64,000 bases of DNA from assembly GCF_005116675.2 (NCBI RefSeq), contig NZ_CP050699.1, forward strand, positions 1,945,001 through 2,009,000. The letters are read 5' to 3'. How positions within the stretch are numbered: position 1 is the first letter of the stretch; every line of letters starts with the position of its first letter. This DNA comes from Desulfosediminicola ganghwensis. Lineage in GTDB: Bacteria; Desulfobacterota; Desulfobulbia; Desulfobulbales; Desulfocapsaceae. A program made the translations under genes and the position numbers. The notes below the pieces were generated by a model that worked only from the letters and a program-made list of their open reading frames with translations, did no database searches and was not told the DNA's origin. This document shows, in pieces, positions 49,251-57,229 of this stretch.

Positions 49251-50306
49251 TTGAGAGATCCGGGACAGTTGCTCGAAAGGCTGCACGAACTTGTCGATAG
49301 ACCGATGCGAATCATGGTTGTGTGCGGTTCTCATAATCAGGCGATTATGCGGTATCGACTGCGTGAAAAACTTCCGAAGAAACTGCTATTGGTGTCAGGC
49401 CCCGGGTGCTCGGTATGTGTAATGCCGGCAGGCCATATAGATGCTTTTGTAAAAGTTGCACTTAAACGCGATGTAATTACAGCTGCTTGCGAAGATTTAT
49501 TGCAGGTCCCGGGTAGTCGTGAATCTTTGGCTTCCATCCGGGAGAAGGGTGCCAGGGTAGAAGTCATAACTTCGCCCAGGGAGTGTCTTGAACTCGCCCG
49601 CTCAGAGCCTGATAAGACGATTGTTTACCCTGCGGTAGGTTTTGAGGCCACTGCACCATCCGTTGCAGAGACTATTTTAGAGGCAGCCAGCGAGGGGATA
49701 GACAATTTCTGCGTTATCCCATCCATCCGTCTGCTTCCACCAACCATAGATACGCTCCTCCGCGACCCTGATCTGGATCTCGATGGTTTGCTCTGCTCTG
49801 ATCACGTCACCACCATATCCGATACTGAAGCGTATGCAGCGCTCGCCAAAAAGCATGATCTCTCCTGTTGTATCGCAGGATTTGATGAGAGTGACATTAT
49901 TCGCGGTCTGATCGCCATGGTGACCCAGATTCAACACGGGGTTTCATTGTTTGACAACAGTTCTGCAGTAATCTATTCATCTGAAGAAAATCAGAATGCG
50001 CGTCGAATGGTGTCGGAGGTCTTCTTTGCCGTGGATACAGCCTGGCGAGGCCTTGGTACCATCGCTGAAAGTGGATTCATCATTCGTGATGAATTGGCGC
50101 TTTATGACGCTACCAGGCGCTTTAATGTACGCTTTTCAGAAGGGCAGGAACGTTGTGCCTGCCACTGTGATATGATCATCTCCGGCCGCGGATTGCCGCC
50201 AGACTGCCCATCTTTTGGTATGGCTTGTACTCCGCAGAACCCGATCGGACCATGTATGATCTCCAGTGAGGGGATTTGCGCATCCTATTTTAAATACAAT
50301 CTGTAA
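49251..50306 (+). CDS. hypD: Hydrogenase maturation factor HypD
   Basis: 351 residues from a TTG at 49251 (GAAGGTGAT upstream). HypD landmarks: MVVCGSHNQAIMRY (near residue 20), LVSGPGCSVCVMPAGHID, YPAVGFEATAPS, and C-terminal cysteines in GQERCACHCDMIISGRGLPP and CMISSEGICASYF that bind the [4Fe-4S] cluster. With HypC it builds the Fe(CN)2CO centre of [NiFe] hydrogenases. The other hyp genes are not in the window. Its position just downstream links it to the MvhA subunit above. Confidence 0.96.
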   Translation: MRDPGQLLERLHELVDRPMRIMVVCGSHNQAIMRYRLREKLPKKLLLVSGPGCSVCVMPAGHIDAFVKVALKRDVITAACEDLLQVPGSRESLASIREKGARVEVITSPRECLELARSEPDKTIVYPAVGFEATAPSVAETILEAASEGIDNFCVIPSIRLLPPTIDTLLRDPDLDLDGLLCSDHVTTISDTEAYAALAKKHDLSCCIAGFDESDIIRGLIAMVTQIQHGVSLFDNSSAVIYSSEENQNARRMVSEVFFAVDTAWRGLGTIAESGFIIRDELALYDATRRFNVRFSEGQERCACHCDMIISGRGLPPDCPSFGMACTPQNPIGPCMISSEGICASYFKYNL

Positions 50307-50401
50307 CCTGCATTTCCTGCTATTTAAAAGCCTGGATATGATTGCCCTGCCAGGCAGGATATGTCAGCAGGCATTTTAAACGCGGTGATCCAGAGACAAT
50401 G

Positions 50402-50442
50402 AAAAACCGGCAGCGGAACTTTCCGTCTGCCGGTTTTTTTTT
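50402..50442. terminator. Bidirectional terminator between hypD and pilZ gene
   Basis: AAAAACCGGCAG (50402-50413) pairs with CTGCCGGTTTTT (50427-50438), with an inner CGGAA/TTCCG pairing, and is flanked by A- and T-runs. Confidence 0.9.
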
Positions 50443-50456
50443 GAACTCCCATCCGA

Positions 50457-50786
50457 TCAACTCCTGACGTCATCTTCCTCCGGTTCGAGTTGGCTGACGA
50501 AGTCGGTCCAGTCCCAGGGGCTGGTCTCTATCTGGGTTCCTATTATCTTGAATTCTCCATTGGTTGATTCCCATTTCTGTGTAACCAGTAGTTTGAAATG
50601 GGCGCCTTTGCCTTCAACTATTACCGAGAGGATGTGTGCGTCTCTGTCGAGATGCCTGGATATATGGTTGAGAGATATACCCAGTTGGGAGATATCGGAT
50701 ACTGTGCCGGAAAAAAAACCTTTCCCGTCTGAAATGTCCGCACTCAAGCCTTGAACGGAGATTCGCTGATATCTACGTTTGTCCAT
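50457..50786 (-). CDS. PilZ-domain protein (c-di-GMP binding)
   Basis: 109 residues from MDKRRYQRISVQG (ATG at 50784-50786). The two PilZ ligand motifs are visible: the N-terminal arginine box RRYQR (RxxxR) and VSDISQLGIS (D/NxSxxG). A stand-alone PilZ domain with a short acidic tail (EPEEDDVRS) would act as a soluble c-di-GMP receptor; the target is unknown. It overlaps the end of a small upstream ORF, suggesting coupled translation. Confidence 0.87.
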   Translation of the reverse strand: MDKRRYQRISVQGLSADISDGKGFFSGTVSDISQLGISLNHISRHLDRDAHILSVIVEGKGAHFKLLVTQKWESTNGEFKIIGTQIETSPWDWTDFVSQLEPEEDDVRS

Positions 50787-50913
50787 AAGTCCACCTGCCA
50801 ATCAGTTGAGGAAGCCAGGATTCCGACGCGATGGTGTGAAATTCGAGAGCCGGATGCTGGCGGGTACATCTAATCTCCTTCTCTACCACTCTGCGGACTT
50901 CCTGATGCCGCAT
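50773..50913 (-). CDS. Possible small protein upstream of pilZ gene (46 residues)
   Basis: A 46-residue frame, MRHQEVRRVVEKEIRCTRQH ... GRWTYGQT, starts at the ATG 50911-50913, behind an outstanding ribosome site (GGAGGGAGGAAC). It ends 14 bases inside the pilZ gene in another frame. I do not recognise the product, which is basic and soluble. The site quality and overlap argue for real translation, perhaps coupling to the PilZ protein. Confidence 0.45.
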   Translation of the reverse strand: MRHQEVRRVVEKEIRCTRQHPALEFHTIASESWLPQLIGRWTYGQT

Positions 50914-51432
50914 AGTTCCTCCCTCCATTTTAGGCTTTATGGGTTCTGAATGCCAAATGGAAAAATGATCAAAATTGGCTAGCGAGCCTGAAAATTCAGA
51001 TAAAAATGCATGCCAGTTCGGTGTTGGTTGACCTAAGCGGTTTGTTTAATCCTGGTGGAATATCTGTACTCATCGATTTGGTTACGAATCAGGTACTTTA
51101 GGGGTATTAGTGACTTCCCCTTCTATACGGCTTATGGATGAACCGTTAACCGACTTTCTGCATCAATGGGGCATCGTTGGAAACGAAGGGAGTTGATAGG
51201 GGCCTGGATGAAAGATATTTGCAGATAACGAAAAAGTAGAGGGGTGCGGTTGCCTCTGAGTTCTATAGAAAAGGCTGATCTTTGATCATGTTAAGATAGG
51301 AAAAGACGATTTGACAAATATGTATAAACCTTTGGGATATTGCCATTGAGATCAGGATTAAATGTATGAAAAATTTAGAAAAGTACTTTGTGAAGTATTT
51401 CCTGGTGAGTGGGGGAATAGAGCAAAAAAATT
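50914..51432. other. Non-coding gap
   Basis: About 520 AT-rich bases between the divergent pilZ and MauE-like genes. No supported ORF, RNA gene or strong hairpin seen. Confidence 0.5.
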
Positions 51433-51894
51433 ATGTCAAAGTATCAGCGAATCAACCGCTGGGTATATAGACTGTCGCGTTGGTTGCTGGCCGGAGTAAT
51501 GATTTTGGCCGGAGTACCCAAGCTGGCCAATCCTGTTGCGTTTGCAGAGATCATTGGGGCTTATGGCCTGCTTCCGGATTTTCTGCTGCTACCGACAGCT
51601 ATTATACTTCCTGTTATGGAGTTGGTAGCGGCGTTTCTCCTGGTCAAGGGGGAAAATGCTGGTCTTTGGATAACAGCCCTGCTCATGATTGTGTTTATAG
51701 CTGTCCTTACATACGGTATCTGGCTCGGATTGGATATAGATTGCGGTTGTTTTGGCCCGGAAGACGCTGAGCATAAGGCCTTTTCAGGTCTTAGAGTGGC
51801 ACTGCTCCGCGATCTGCTCCTTTGTGTTCCGATGACCTACTGCTTCTGGCATTCATATCGATTACTTCCTAATTTATTTGGAGAAAGACCATGA
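51433..51894 (+). CDS. MauE/DoxX-family membrane protein
   Basis: 153 residues with four transmembrane helices (about residues 12-32, 48-68, 73-95, 115-135). LAGVPKLANPVAFAEIIGAYGLLP matches the MauE/DoxX start, and DIDCGCFGPEDAEHKAF carries the CxCFG motif typical of MauE-like and DoxD-like proteins, which face the periplasm and are linked to disulfide or sulfur redox chemistry. The stop overlaps the start of a secreted rhodanese gene by 4 bases, so the two probably form a periplasmic sulfur- or thiol-handling pair. Confidence 0.82.
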   Translation: MSKYQRINRWVYRLSRWLLAGVMILAGVPKLANPVAFAEIIGAYGLLPDFLLLPTAIILPVMELVAAFLLVKGENAGLWITALLMIVFIAVLTYGIWLGLDIDCGCFGPEDAEHKAFSGLRVALLRDLLLCVPMTYCFWHSYRLLPNLFGERP

Positions 51895-52415
51895 AAAAGA
51901 TTTTATGTGCACTGTTGGTAGTTGTTCCGCTGTGTTTTTGCAGTAACGCATTTGCTTTTGGTACGTCAAAGTTTGCAAAAGAGGTTACCACAGAGGCCTC
52001 AGCAGTAAAACTCTCGAGAGAGGTTCAGCGTGGAGGCTACGACGTAATTACCACTGAAGAGCTGCAAAAGGCCATTGAAGCTGATGAAGATTTGCTGATT
52101 ATAGATACCATGCCGTATGAGGCCAGCTATAAAAAGAATCATATTCCTGGAGCAAAGCAGTTTCTCTTCCCGATTCCGGACATGAACGAATGGGATACTA
52201 AAGAAACAGATGGGAAATCGATTGCTGACTATGAAGCACTCCTTGGCCCTGACAAAAATAAGAAGATTGTCGTTTATTGCGGCTTCGTCAAATGCACCAG
52301 AAGTCATAATGGCGCAATGTGGGCGGCCAAACTTGGTTATACCAACGTACTTCGTCACCCGGGCGGGATTTTTGCCTGGAAAGGTGCGAAGTATGATGTA
52401 GCCAAGGTGCAGTAG
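51891..52415 (+). CDS. Periplasmic rhodanese-like protein
   Basis: 174 residues with a Sec signal peptide (MKKILCALLVVVPLCFCSNAFA, cleavage near residue 22). One rhodanese domain follows: YDVITTEELQKAI, LLIIDTMPYEASYKKNHIPGA (CH2A-like) and the active-site loop VVYCGFVKCTRSHNGA. The catalytic cysteine is either that of YCG or the KCTRS cysteine; the loop is longer than the classical six residues. It could move sulfane sulfur or sense thiols in the periplasm. Coupled to the MauE-like gene, with a strong terminator. Confidence 0.88.
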   Translation: MKKILCALLVVVPLCFCSNAFAFGTSKFAKEVTTEASAVKLSREVQRGGYDVITTEELQKAIEADEDLLIIDTMPYEASYKKNHIPGAKQFLFPIPDMNEWDTKETDGKSIADYEALLGPDKNKKIVVYCGFVKCTRSHNGAMWAAKLGYTNVLRHPGGIFAWKGAKYDVAKVQ

Positions 52416-52454
52416 GGCTAGGCCTGATTCAGGTTCACTGCGATAAAAGTTGAT

Positions 52455-52488
52455 AAAGCCACATCCCTTGCGGGATGTGGCTTTTTTG
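52455..52488 (+). terminator. Terminator of the MauE-rhodanese operon
   Basis: AAAGCCACATCCC (52455-52467) pairs with GGGATGTGGCTTT (52472-52484) around loop TTGC, followed by Ts. Confidence 0.93.
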
Positions 52489-52608
52489 TTTGCAGTGAGT
52501 CAATATGGGCAACGTGAGATGCTAATTAAAGAATGCTTCCAAAATGGGACAGTTAGAGGAGCCGAAAATACAAGGGAAACTGGAGGATGTCTGGATAGCT
52601 GTACATAT

Positions 52609-52960
52609 TAGGACTAGTCCTATATCAAGAGATATAGCGTATTATAAGAAAGCGTTAACTGCCAATTTGCAGGGTTTTCTCACATTCAAAATTGATGAAA
52701 ATATCAGAATTGCATGATATGGGACTAGTTCTATATCACGGATAGTTACGCATTATAGGACGTTTATGACGTGGCAGGTTTGTTATTGTAACTTTTTGTG
52801 TTGTGGCATATGATGAGATTTGCATAGCCATTCCGATTACATAGCGGTTATCGAAGCAGCGAAGTTGCTTGGGGAGGTTATGAGGAAGTCGCAATCTTTG
52901 ACGATGAAATGAGTCGAACAGAGTGGGGTTCTGCCCCAAAAAGGGACTAGTCCCATATTA
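52609..52960. repeat. Three palindromic repeats at the entrance of the cassette array
   Basis: The palindrome GGACTAGTCC or a near copy occurs at 52611, 52722 and 52944 (starts of GGACTAG). Copies 1 and 2 share about 40 bases (TATATCAmGrGATA...GCGTATTATA-like). The intervals are 111 and 222 bases. No ORF is convincing in this 560-base gap (52416-52977). This is where attI or an upstream attC would be expected, but I see no complete one. Confidence 0.7.
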
Positions 52961-52963
52961 CAC

Positions 52964-52970
52964 GTTATAT
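52964..52970 (+). other. Core-site-like sequence at the start of cassette 1
   Basis: GTTATAT preceded by CAC, as at other cassette junctions here (CACGTTATGC at 61778-61787). It marks the left edge of the first clear cassette. Confidence 0.45.
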
Positions 52971-52977
52971 TAAAGAA

Positions 52978-53394
52978 ATGACGAAACGTTTCAGCCTAAT
53001 CTCACTGATATTAATGGTAATTATATGTGGGATATTGAGTAGAATTCTCGTCAATGGCTATTTGTCGTACAACTTTTACAGAGAGAATTACAAAAGTATC
53101 GGAGAGTATTTAAAATCAACACTGACTATTGAACATTATTTACTTTGGTGGGATTATATATTTAGCACAAAAGAGAATATATTTATTGTGTCCTTGGTTT
53201 TGCTTCCAATTCTCATGCTGTTTGTCTGTTATTTATGTTTAAGCTATCCTGATTTTATTTTATGGTTTAAAAATAATAGACAAATCAACTACGAATCAGA
53301 TCCATCTGTAAGAAACAAGCGTTCTTTAAAGCATTCCAAAAACGTTAAAAAGCGAAAAAAAAGAAAAAGTAAAAAGAAGAAATATAAAATATAA
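52978..53394 (+). CDS. Cassette 1: membrane protein with Lys-rich tail, unknown
   Basis: 138 residues. Two membrane helices (about 8-28 and 65-90) enclose a polar loop. The last 30 residues are extremely basic (KKRKKRKSKKKKYKI), so the tail is cytoplasmic and may bind nucleic acid or phospholipid. No family recognised. The stop codon lies inside the attC site that follows, the usual compact arrangement of integron cassettes. Base composition is much more AT-rich than the genes left of 52.4 kb. Confidence 0.75.
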   Translation: MTKRFSLISLILMVIICGILSRILVNGYLSYNFYRENYKSIGEYLKSTLTIEHYLLWWDYIFSTKENIFIVSLVLLPILMLFVCYLCLSYPDFILWFKNNRQINYESDPSVRNKRSLKHSKNVKKRKKRKSKKKKYKI

Positions 53395-53449
53395 CCAGTC
53401 ATTTCAAGGGACGCGCAAAAGGCGCGCGCCCCTGAATTTAACGTTAAAT
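53389..53449 (+). repeat. attC site 1
   Basis: Inverse core ATATAAC (53389-53395) and core GTTAAAT (53443-53449, a perfect GTTRRRY) enclose an imperfect palindrome whose centre is GGGACGCGC...GCGCGCCCC. Length 61, typical of attC. Confidence 0.88.
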
Positions 53450-53801
53450 GATGAAAAAGGCATTTGAGTATACATGGGATATCGTTCTTGGGATTTCAAT
53501 AGGAGCAATATTTCTACTTCAAGAAAATGAATTCGTATATTATTTCGTCGTTTTTTTGATATTTTTCAATGTTTATTGGATATTTCAAATATTATTTTCA
53601 CCATTGATTGAATATTCAAAGCATGGCTTATTGATATCCTTTTATTTATCAAACATTGTAATGGGTATTATTTTATCCTTTACTAAGTTCTGGGTACTAG
53701 GAGTGTTCATATCTGTTAAGGTCATACTTGTTCTTATAAAGAATTTATTAGCACTACGTATTTATCGAGATAGAGAAATATACCTAAAACTAAGAAAATA
53801 A
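53448..53801 (+). CDS. Cassette 2: small multi-helix membrane protein, unknown
   Basis: 117 residues with four predicted helices (about 8-25, 29-50, 57-75 and 80-100) and a basic C-terminal end (YRDREIYLKLRK). The start ATG at 53448 (or 53451) overlaps the attC core of the previous cassette and has no ribosome site of its own, so it would be leaderless-like or depend on upstream translation. No family recognised. Confidence 0.72.
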   Translation: MMKKAFEYTWDIVLGISIGAIFLLQENEFVYYFVVFLIFFNVYWIFQILFSPLIEYSKHGLLISFYLSNIVMGIILSFTKFWVLGVFISVKVILVLIKNLLALRIYRDREIYLKLRK

Positions 53802-53806
53802 TAAAC

Positions 53807-53935
53807 ATTTAACAAGACGTTCAAGAGGGACTGCGTGAGGCTCGGTGTTTAAAAATCCCGTGCCAGACCAAAAAGAAATCTAAGTCTAAAAAGTAAATAC
53901 TAGAGGCCCCGCAGCCCCTTAACTCTACATTATAC
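53807..53935 (+). repeat. attC site 2 (long type)
   Basis: Inverse core ATTTAAC (53807-53813), then ACGTTCAAGAGGGACTG and, after a long variable loop, CAGCCCCTTAAC and a degenerate core ATTATAC (53929-53935). At 129 bases it resembles the long Vibrio-type repeats. Confidence 0.75.
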
Positions 53936-53973
53936 ATTAAGAACCTGTTTAGATCCTCGATAAGGGAAATGTT

Positions 53974-54840
53974 TTGAACTCAAAATCTTTACTGAAAACA
54001 TCTTGGAGCGTTCTAAAAAGAGATAAAGAAATATTTCTATTTCAGATAATTTCAGCATTCTGTTGTGTATCAATCCTGTCATTTTTCATTTTGCCATTGT
54101 TCAACCCCTCTGAAAATCTTGTTGAAAGCTTTTTGAACGGTACGTTGTTCGACATCCCTGATAGTGGTGAGACAATAACTGAGAAAATAATCCATTACAG
54201 TAAGTTATTCCTTTTGTTTTCAAGCACATATTTTATTAGTATGTTTTTTAATGTTGCAACGGTTCAATGTGCAATTATGAGAATGAACAAGCAAAATCCA
54301 ACATTTTTTGATGGTATATCTGTGGCCTTCTATCGTTTACCATCTGTACTTTGCTGGAGTTTTTTGTCATCTACAATAGGTTTCCTATTACAGTTTGTTG
54401 AAGAGCGGTCCAATTGGGTTGGTAATCTTATGGCCAAGTTTATAGGCTTAACTTGGACATTAGCATCTTGGCTTGTTCTTCCAATAATGGTGTACGAAAA
54501 GGTTGGGCCTCTTACATCGCTGAAACGCTCAGCCAAAATAATAAAAGGCACTTGGGTGGTAGCTTTGCTAGAAGAATTCACCTTTGGATTATTGATTTCG
54601 GTACTTAGTTCAAAAGCAATATTTTTCCCTTTGTTCGCACTTTTATTCGGCACGTATAAAAGTCTGATTATTGCTGCATTTATCTCAATTTTATATTTGG
54701 CAGTTTTATGGTCTTTCTTTTCAGCACTGCTAACTATTTTTCAAGCAGCCTTATTTTTAACTGTAAAAAATAACGAAATACCTGAAGTATTTAATTCTGG
54801 TGAGCTTGCACGTTTCCAAGTAAAAGAAAGCTCGACTTAA
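53974..54840 (+). CDS. Cassette 3: six-helix membrane protein (DUF6159-like)
   Basis: 288 residues from a TTG at 53974, selected because AAGGGA lies 6 bases upstream. Six hydrophobic stretches are visible. The opening SLLKTSWSVLKRDKEIFLF is characteristic of a family of uncharacterised membrane proteins that I associate with DUF6159. KVGPLTSLKRSAKIIKGTWV in the middle resembles the equivalent loop there. Function unknown. It is the longest cassette ORF in the window. Confidence 0.75.
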   Translation: MNSKSLLKTSWSVLKRDKEIFLFQIISAFCCVSILSFFILPLFNPSENLVESFLNGTLFDIPDSGETITEKIIHYSKLFLLFSSTYFISMFFNVATVQCAIMRMNKQNPTFFDGISVAFYRLPSVLCWSFLSSTIGFLLQFVEERSNWVGNLMAKFIGLTWTLASWLVLPIMVYEKVGPLTSLKRSAKIIKGTWVVALLEEFTFGLLISVLSSKAIFFPLFALLFGTYKSLIIAAFISILYLAVLWSFFSALLTIFQAALFLTVKNNEIPEVFNSGELARFQVKESST

Positions 54841-54860
54841 ATTAAAGAAAAATAAAATTT

Positions 54861-54988
54861 GTATAACAAAGTGTTCAAAGGGACTGCGTGAGCCGCGGTG
54901 TTTAAAAAGTACGAGACAGACCAAAAAGAATATCAAATCAATTAAGTAAATACAAGAGGCCCCGCAGTCCCTTAACTTCACGTTGAAC
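54861..54988 (+). repeat. attC site 3, core interrupted by IS1182-like copy A
   Basis: Inverse core GTATAAC (54861-54867), GTGTTCAAAGGGACTGCG, long loop, GCAGTCCCTTAACTTCACGTT. The GTT at 54982-54984 abuts the IS; the IS bases GAAC complete GTTGAAC. Confidence 0.85.
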
Positions 54989-56822
54989 CTGTAGAAAAAG
55001 GTATTGGTCATAGCAATATCAGGCATTTAGGGTTATATTTAGCTTCATTCGATGGTAATCAACCCCTTAACCCTGCCGAAAGTCGGAAGCCATGGCCAAA
55101 TACAAGCCGTATTCATACGCTCAGGGGATGTTCATACCAGTATTCTTCAGTGAGCAGATACAAAAAGGGACTTTCGAGTACACCCTGAACTATCTGGTCG
55201 ATCACGAACTCGACCTTTCCATCTTTGATGCCAGGTTCACCAACGACGAAACTGGTGCCCCAGCCTATGACCCACGGATCTTGCTGAAGATTATCCTGTT
55301 TGCCTATTCACGAGGTATTACTTCTAGTCGTGCAATTTCCGAGTGCTGTGAAAAAAACATCCTTTTCATGGCCCTTTCAGCCAATACCAGACCCCACTTC
55401 ACAACAATTGCCAGTTTCGTTTCCAGTATGGACAAAGAGGTTGTCTCTCTCTTTCTTCAAGTACTGCTGATCTGTGACCAGCAGAACCTTATTGGCCGAG
55501 AGATGTTTGCTATTGATGGCTGCAAACTCCCAAGCAATGCCTCTAAGGAATGGAGTGGCACCAAAGCCGATTTGACCAAAAAGGTTGAAAAGATAGAGCG
55601 AGCTCTGCACAGAATGATCATCCGTCACAAGTCCATGGATCTTGAGAAGATAGAGCCGGAAGTTCGGGATCATGAAGAGAAATATAAGAAGAAACTACAA
55701 AAAAGTGCTGCCAAGATAAGGGATTGGCTGAAAGACCATGATGACCGACGTGGCAGTGGCGGCAAACCGGTTAAATCAAACATTACCGATAATGACTCTG
55801 CCAAGATGGCCACATCGAAAGGGGTAATACAGGGGTATGTCGGTGTTGCCTCAGTGGACAAGAAGCACCAAGTCATTGTTGGAGCAGAAGCCTATGGGCA
55901 GGGCAGTGAGTCCAATCTCCTTGTACCTTCGCTGAAGTCGATACAGTCTAACTTGGAACAGATAGGCGACCAAGATGTATTTGGTAAGGCCAAAGTTGTA
56001 GCGGATAGCGGTTATCATTCCGAGAAGAATCTCGAGTACCTCTATACAGAGAATATAGATGGGTATGTTGCGGATACTCGTTTCCGCAAACGAGATCCTC
56101 GCTTTGCCACAGCGGAGCGCTATAAAGATCTCCCCGCTTATCACTTTGCGACCAGGGCCGGTGGAAAGCGACTCTTTCGGCCTGAACATTTTACTTTCGC
56201 TGATGATTTGAGCCACGCTATTTGTCCGGCCGGCAAGAAACTCTACCGCAATGGCTGCAACGCCAAGGTGAAAGACTATCAGGCCTACAAGTTTAAAGGA
56301 GCTAAGCGAGACTGCCTCCCATGTCAATTGCGACGTGAGTGTTTACGAAAGCCAGAGAAAACCGAGGCCCGTCAGCTAGCTTACTTTCCGGGGAAAAAGC
56401 GTAACGGTAATGAGCGATTCACAGAGAAGATGAAACGAAAGATTGATTCAACCATTGGTCGAGCAATCTATGGCATGCGACTCGCTGTTGGTGAGCCACC
56501 CTTTGGCCATATACGGTCAACCATGAAACTTGATCGATTCAGTCTTCGAGGAAAACGAAAAGTGAATGCGCAGTGGAACCTGTTCTGCATGGTCCATAAC
56601 CTGAAAAAGATCCACTCGTATGGAGCGGTAGTAGGCAGCTGACAGGTAGATCGTAGAGGAGAATAGTTCCAAGAATGTTCACAAATGGACTTGAGGGCAA
56701 ATAGAGCAAGGTAAAGAACAAGTGGAATCGAAATAGGCGGCTAGGAAAGTAGATTTTTGGAACCCTCCTGAAATCGGTTGAGGGAATCTTCGGGATTTTG
56801 AACTGCCTTTTTCTACAGGCTC
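54985..56822 (+). mobile_element. IS1182-like insertion sequence, copy A (1838 bp)
   Basis: Ends GAACCTGTAGAAAAAGG and, at the right, CCTTTTTCTACAGGCTC form a 17-bp inverted repeat with one mismatch. It is flanked by GTT on both sides (54982-54984, 56823-56825). It sits in an attC core. Confidence 0.92.
55092..56642 (+). CDS. IS1182-family transposase, copy A
   Basis: 516 residues. An N-terminal DUF772-type helical domain (YDPRILLKIILFAYSRGITS) is followed by a DDE core: FAIDGCKLPSNA (first D), a long charged helical insert (about residues 155-215), and VVADSGYHSEKNLEYL (second D). A cysteine knuckle cluster (CPAGKKLYRNGCN, CLPCQLRREC) and the C-terminal catalytic region RFTEKMKRKIDSTIGRAIYG come last. 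It is identical residue for residue to copies B and C. Confidence 0.94.
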   Translation: MAKYKPYSYAQGMFIPVFFSEQIQKGTFEYTLNYLVDHELDLSIFDARFTNDETGAPAYDPRILLKIILFAYSRGITSSRAISECCEKNILFMALSANTRPHFTTIASFVSSMDKEVVSLFLQVLLICDQQNLIGREMFAIDGCKLPSNASKEWSGTKADLTKKVEKIERALHRMIIRHKSMDLEKIEPEVRDHEEKYKKKLQKSAAKIRDWLKDHDDRRGSGGKPVKSNITDNDSAKMATSKGVIQGYVGVASVDKKHQVIVGAEAYGQGSESNLLVPSLKSIQSNLEQIGDQDVFGKAKVVADSGYHSEKNLEYLYTENIDGYVADTRFRKRDPRFATAERYKDLPAYHFATRAGGKRLFRPEHFTFADDLSHAICPAGKKLYRNGCNAKVKDYQAYKFKGAKRDCLPCQLRRECLRKPEKTEARQLAYFPGKKRNGNERFTEKMKRKIDSTIGRAIYGMRLAVGEPPFGHIRSTMKLDRFSLRGKRKVNAQWNLFCMVHNLKKIHSYGAVVGS

Positions 56823-56829
56823 GTTATCT
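56823..56829 (+). other. Right half-core of attC 3 after the IS
   Basis: GTTATCT restarts the cassette sequence on the right of IS copy A and marks the left edge of cassette 4. Confidence 0.7.
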
Positions 56830-56859
56830 GGAGAAAAAAACACTTCTGCTCTTTACGAC

Positions 56860-57132
56860 ATGTCAACTACACTTTTCATCCTATTAATGGGAATAACATT
56901 TGTAACAGCATTCCCATGTGGTTTGCTGATTCTTGACAGCATGGTTAAGGATGGTGTTATAAAGAAACAGATGTCATTTAATAGTATCCCTTTAATTGAT
57001 ACCACTATTAAATATTATGAGCATAGAGAGTCTAAATATGGGAACATTGGACAGCTTGGAACTGTATATTATACGTCATTATTTTTATTGTCCATAGAGG
57101 GAGCCATTTTATTCTTTTTACTGAGTTTCTAA
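56860..57132 (+). CDS. Cassette 4: two-helix membrane protein, unknown
   Basis: 90 residues with an N-terminal helix (about 3-28, beginning MSTTLFILLMGITFVTAFPC), a polar middle (VIKKQMSFNSIPLIDTTIKY) and a C-terminal helix (about 68-90). No recognised family and no clear ribosome site. It is enclosed between the right end of IS copy A and attC 4, in the cassette orientation. Confidence 0.68.
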   Translation: MSTTLFILLMGITFVTAFPCGLLILDSMVKDGVIKKQMSFNSIPLIDTTIKYYEHRESKYGNIGQLGTVYYTSLFLLSIEGAILFFLLSF

Positions 57133-57168
57133 TTTTAACAAAAAGTGAGTGGATATAAAATATAAACC

Positions 57169-57229
57169 AGATAACAAGTCGTTACAAGGGACGCGCAAAA
57201 GCCGCGCGCCCCTGAACTCAACGTTGAAC
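57169..57229 (+). repeat. attC site 4, core interrupted by IS1182-like copy B
   Basis: Inverse core AGATAAC (57169-57175), then CGTTACAAGGGACGCGC, loop, GCGCGCCCCTGAACTCAACGTT. GTT at 57223-57225 meets the IS; GAAC of the IS completes the core. Confidence 0.88.

Noticed and set aside
52609-52960. Palindromic repeats as a CRISPR array
   Set aside because: Only three copies, unequal spacing of 111 and 222 bases and no cas genes in the window.
56539-56721. Short ORF at the IS1182-like right end as a passenger gene
   Set aside because: It recurs only because the IS is repeated, overlaps the transposase 3' end and lacks a ribosome site.
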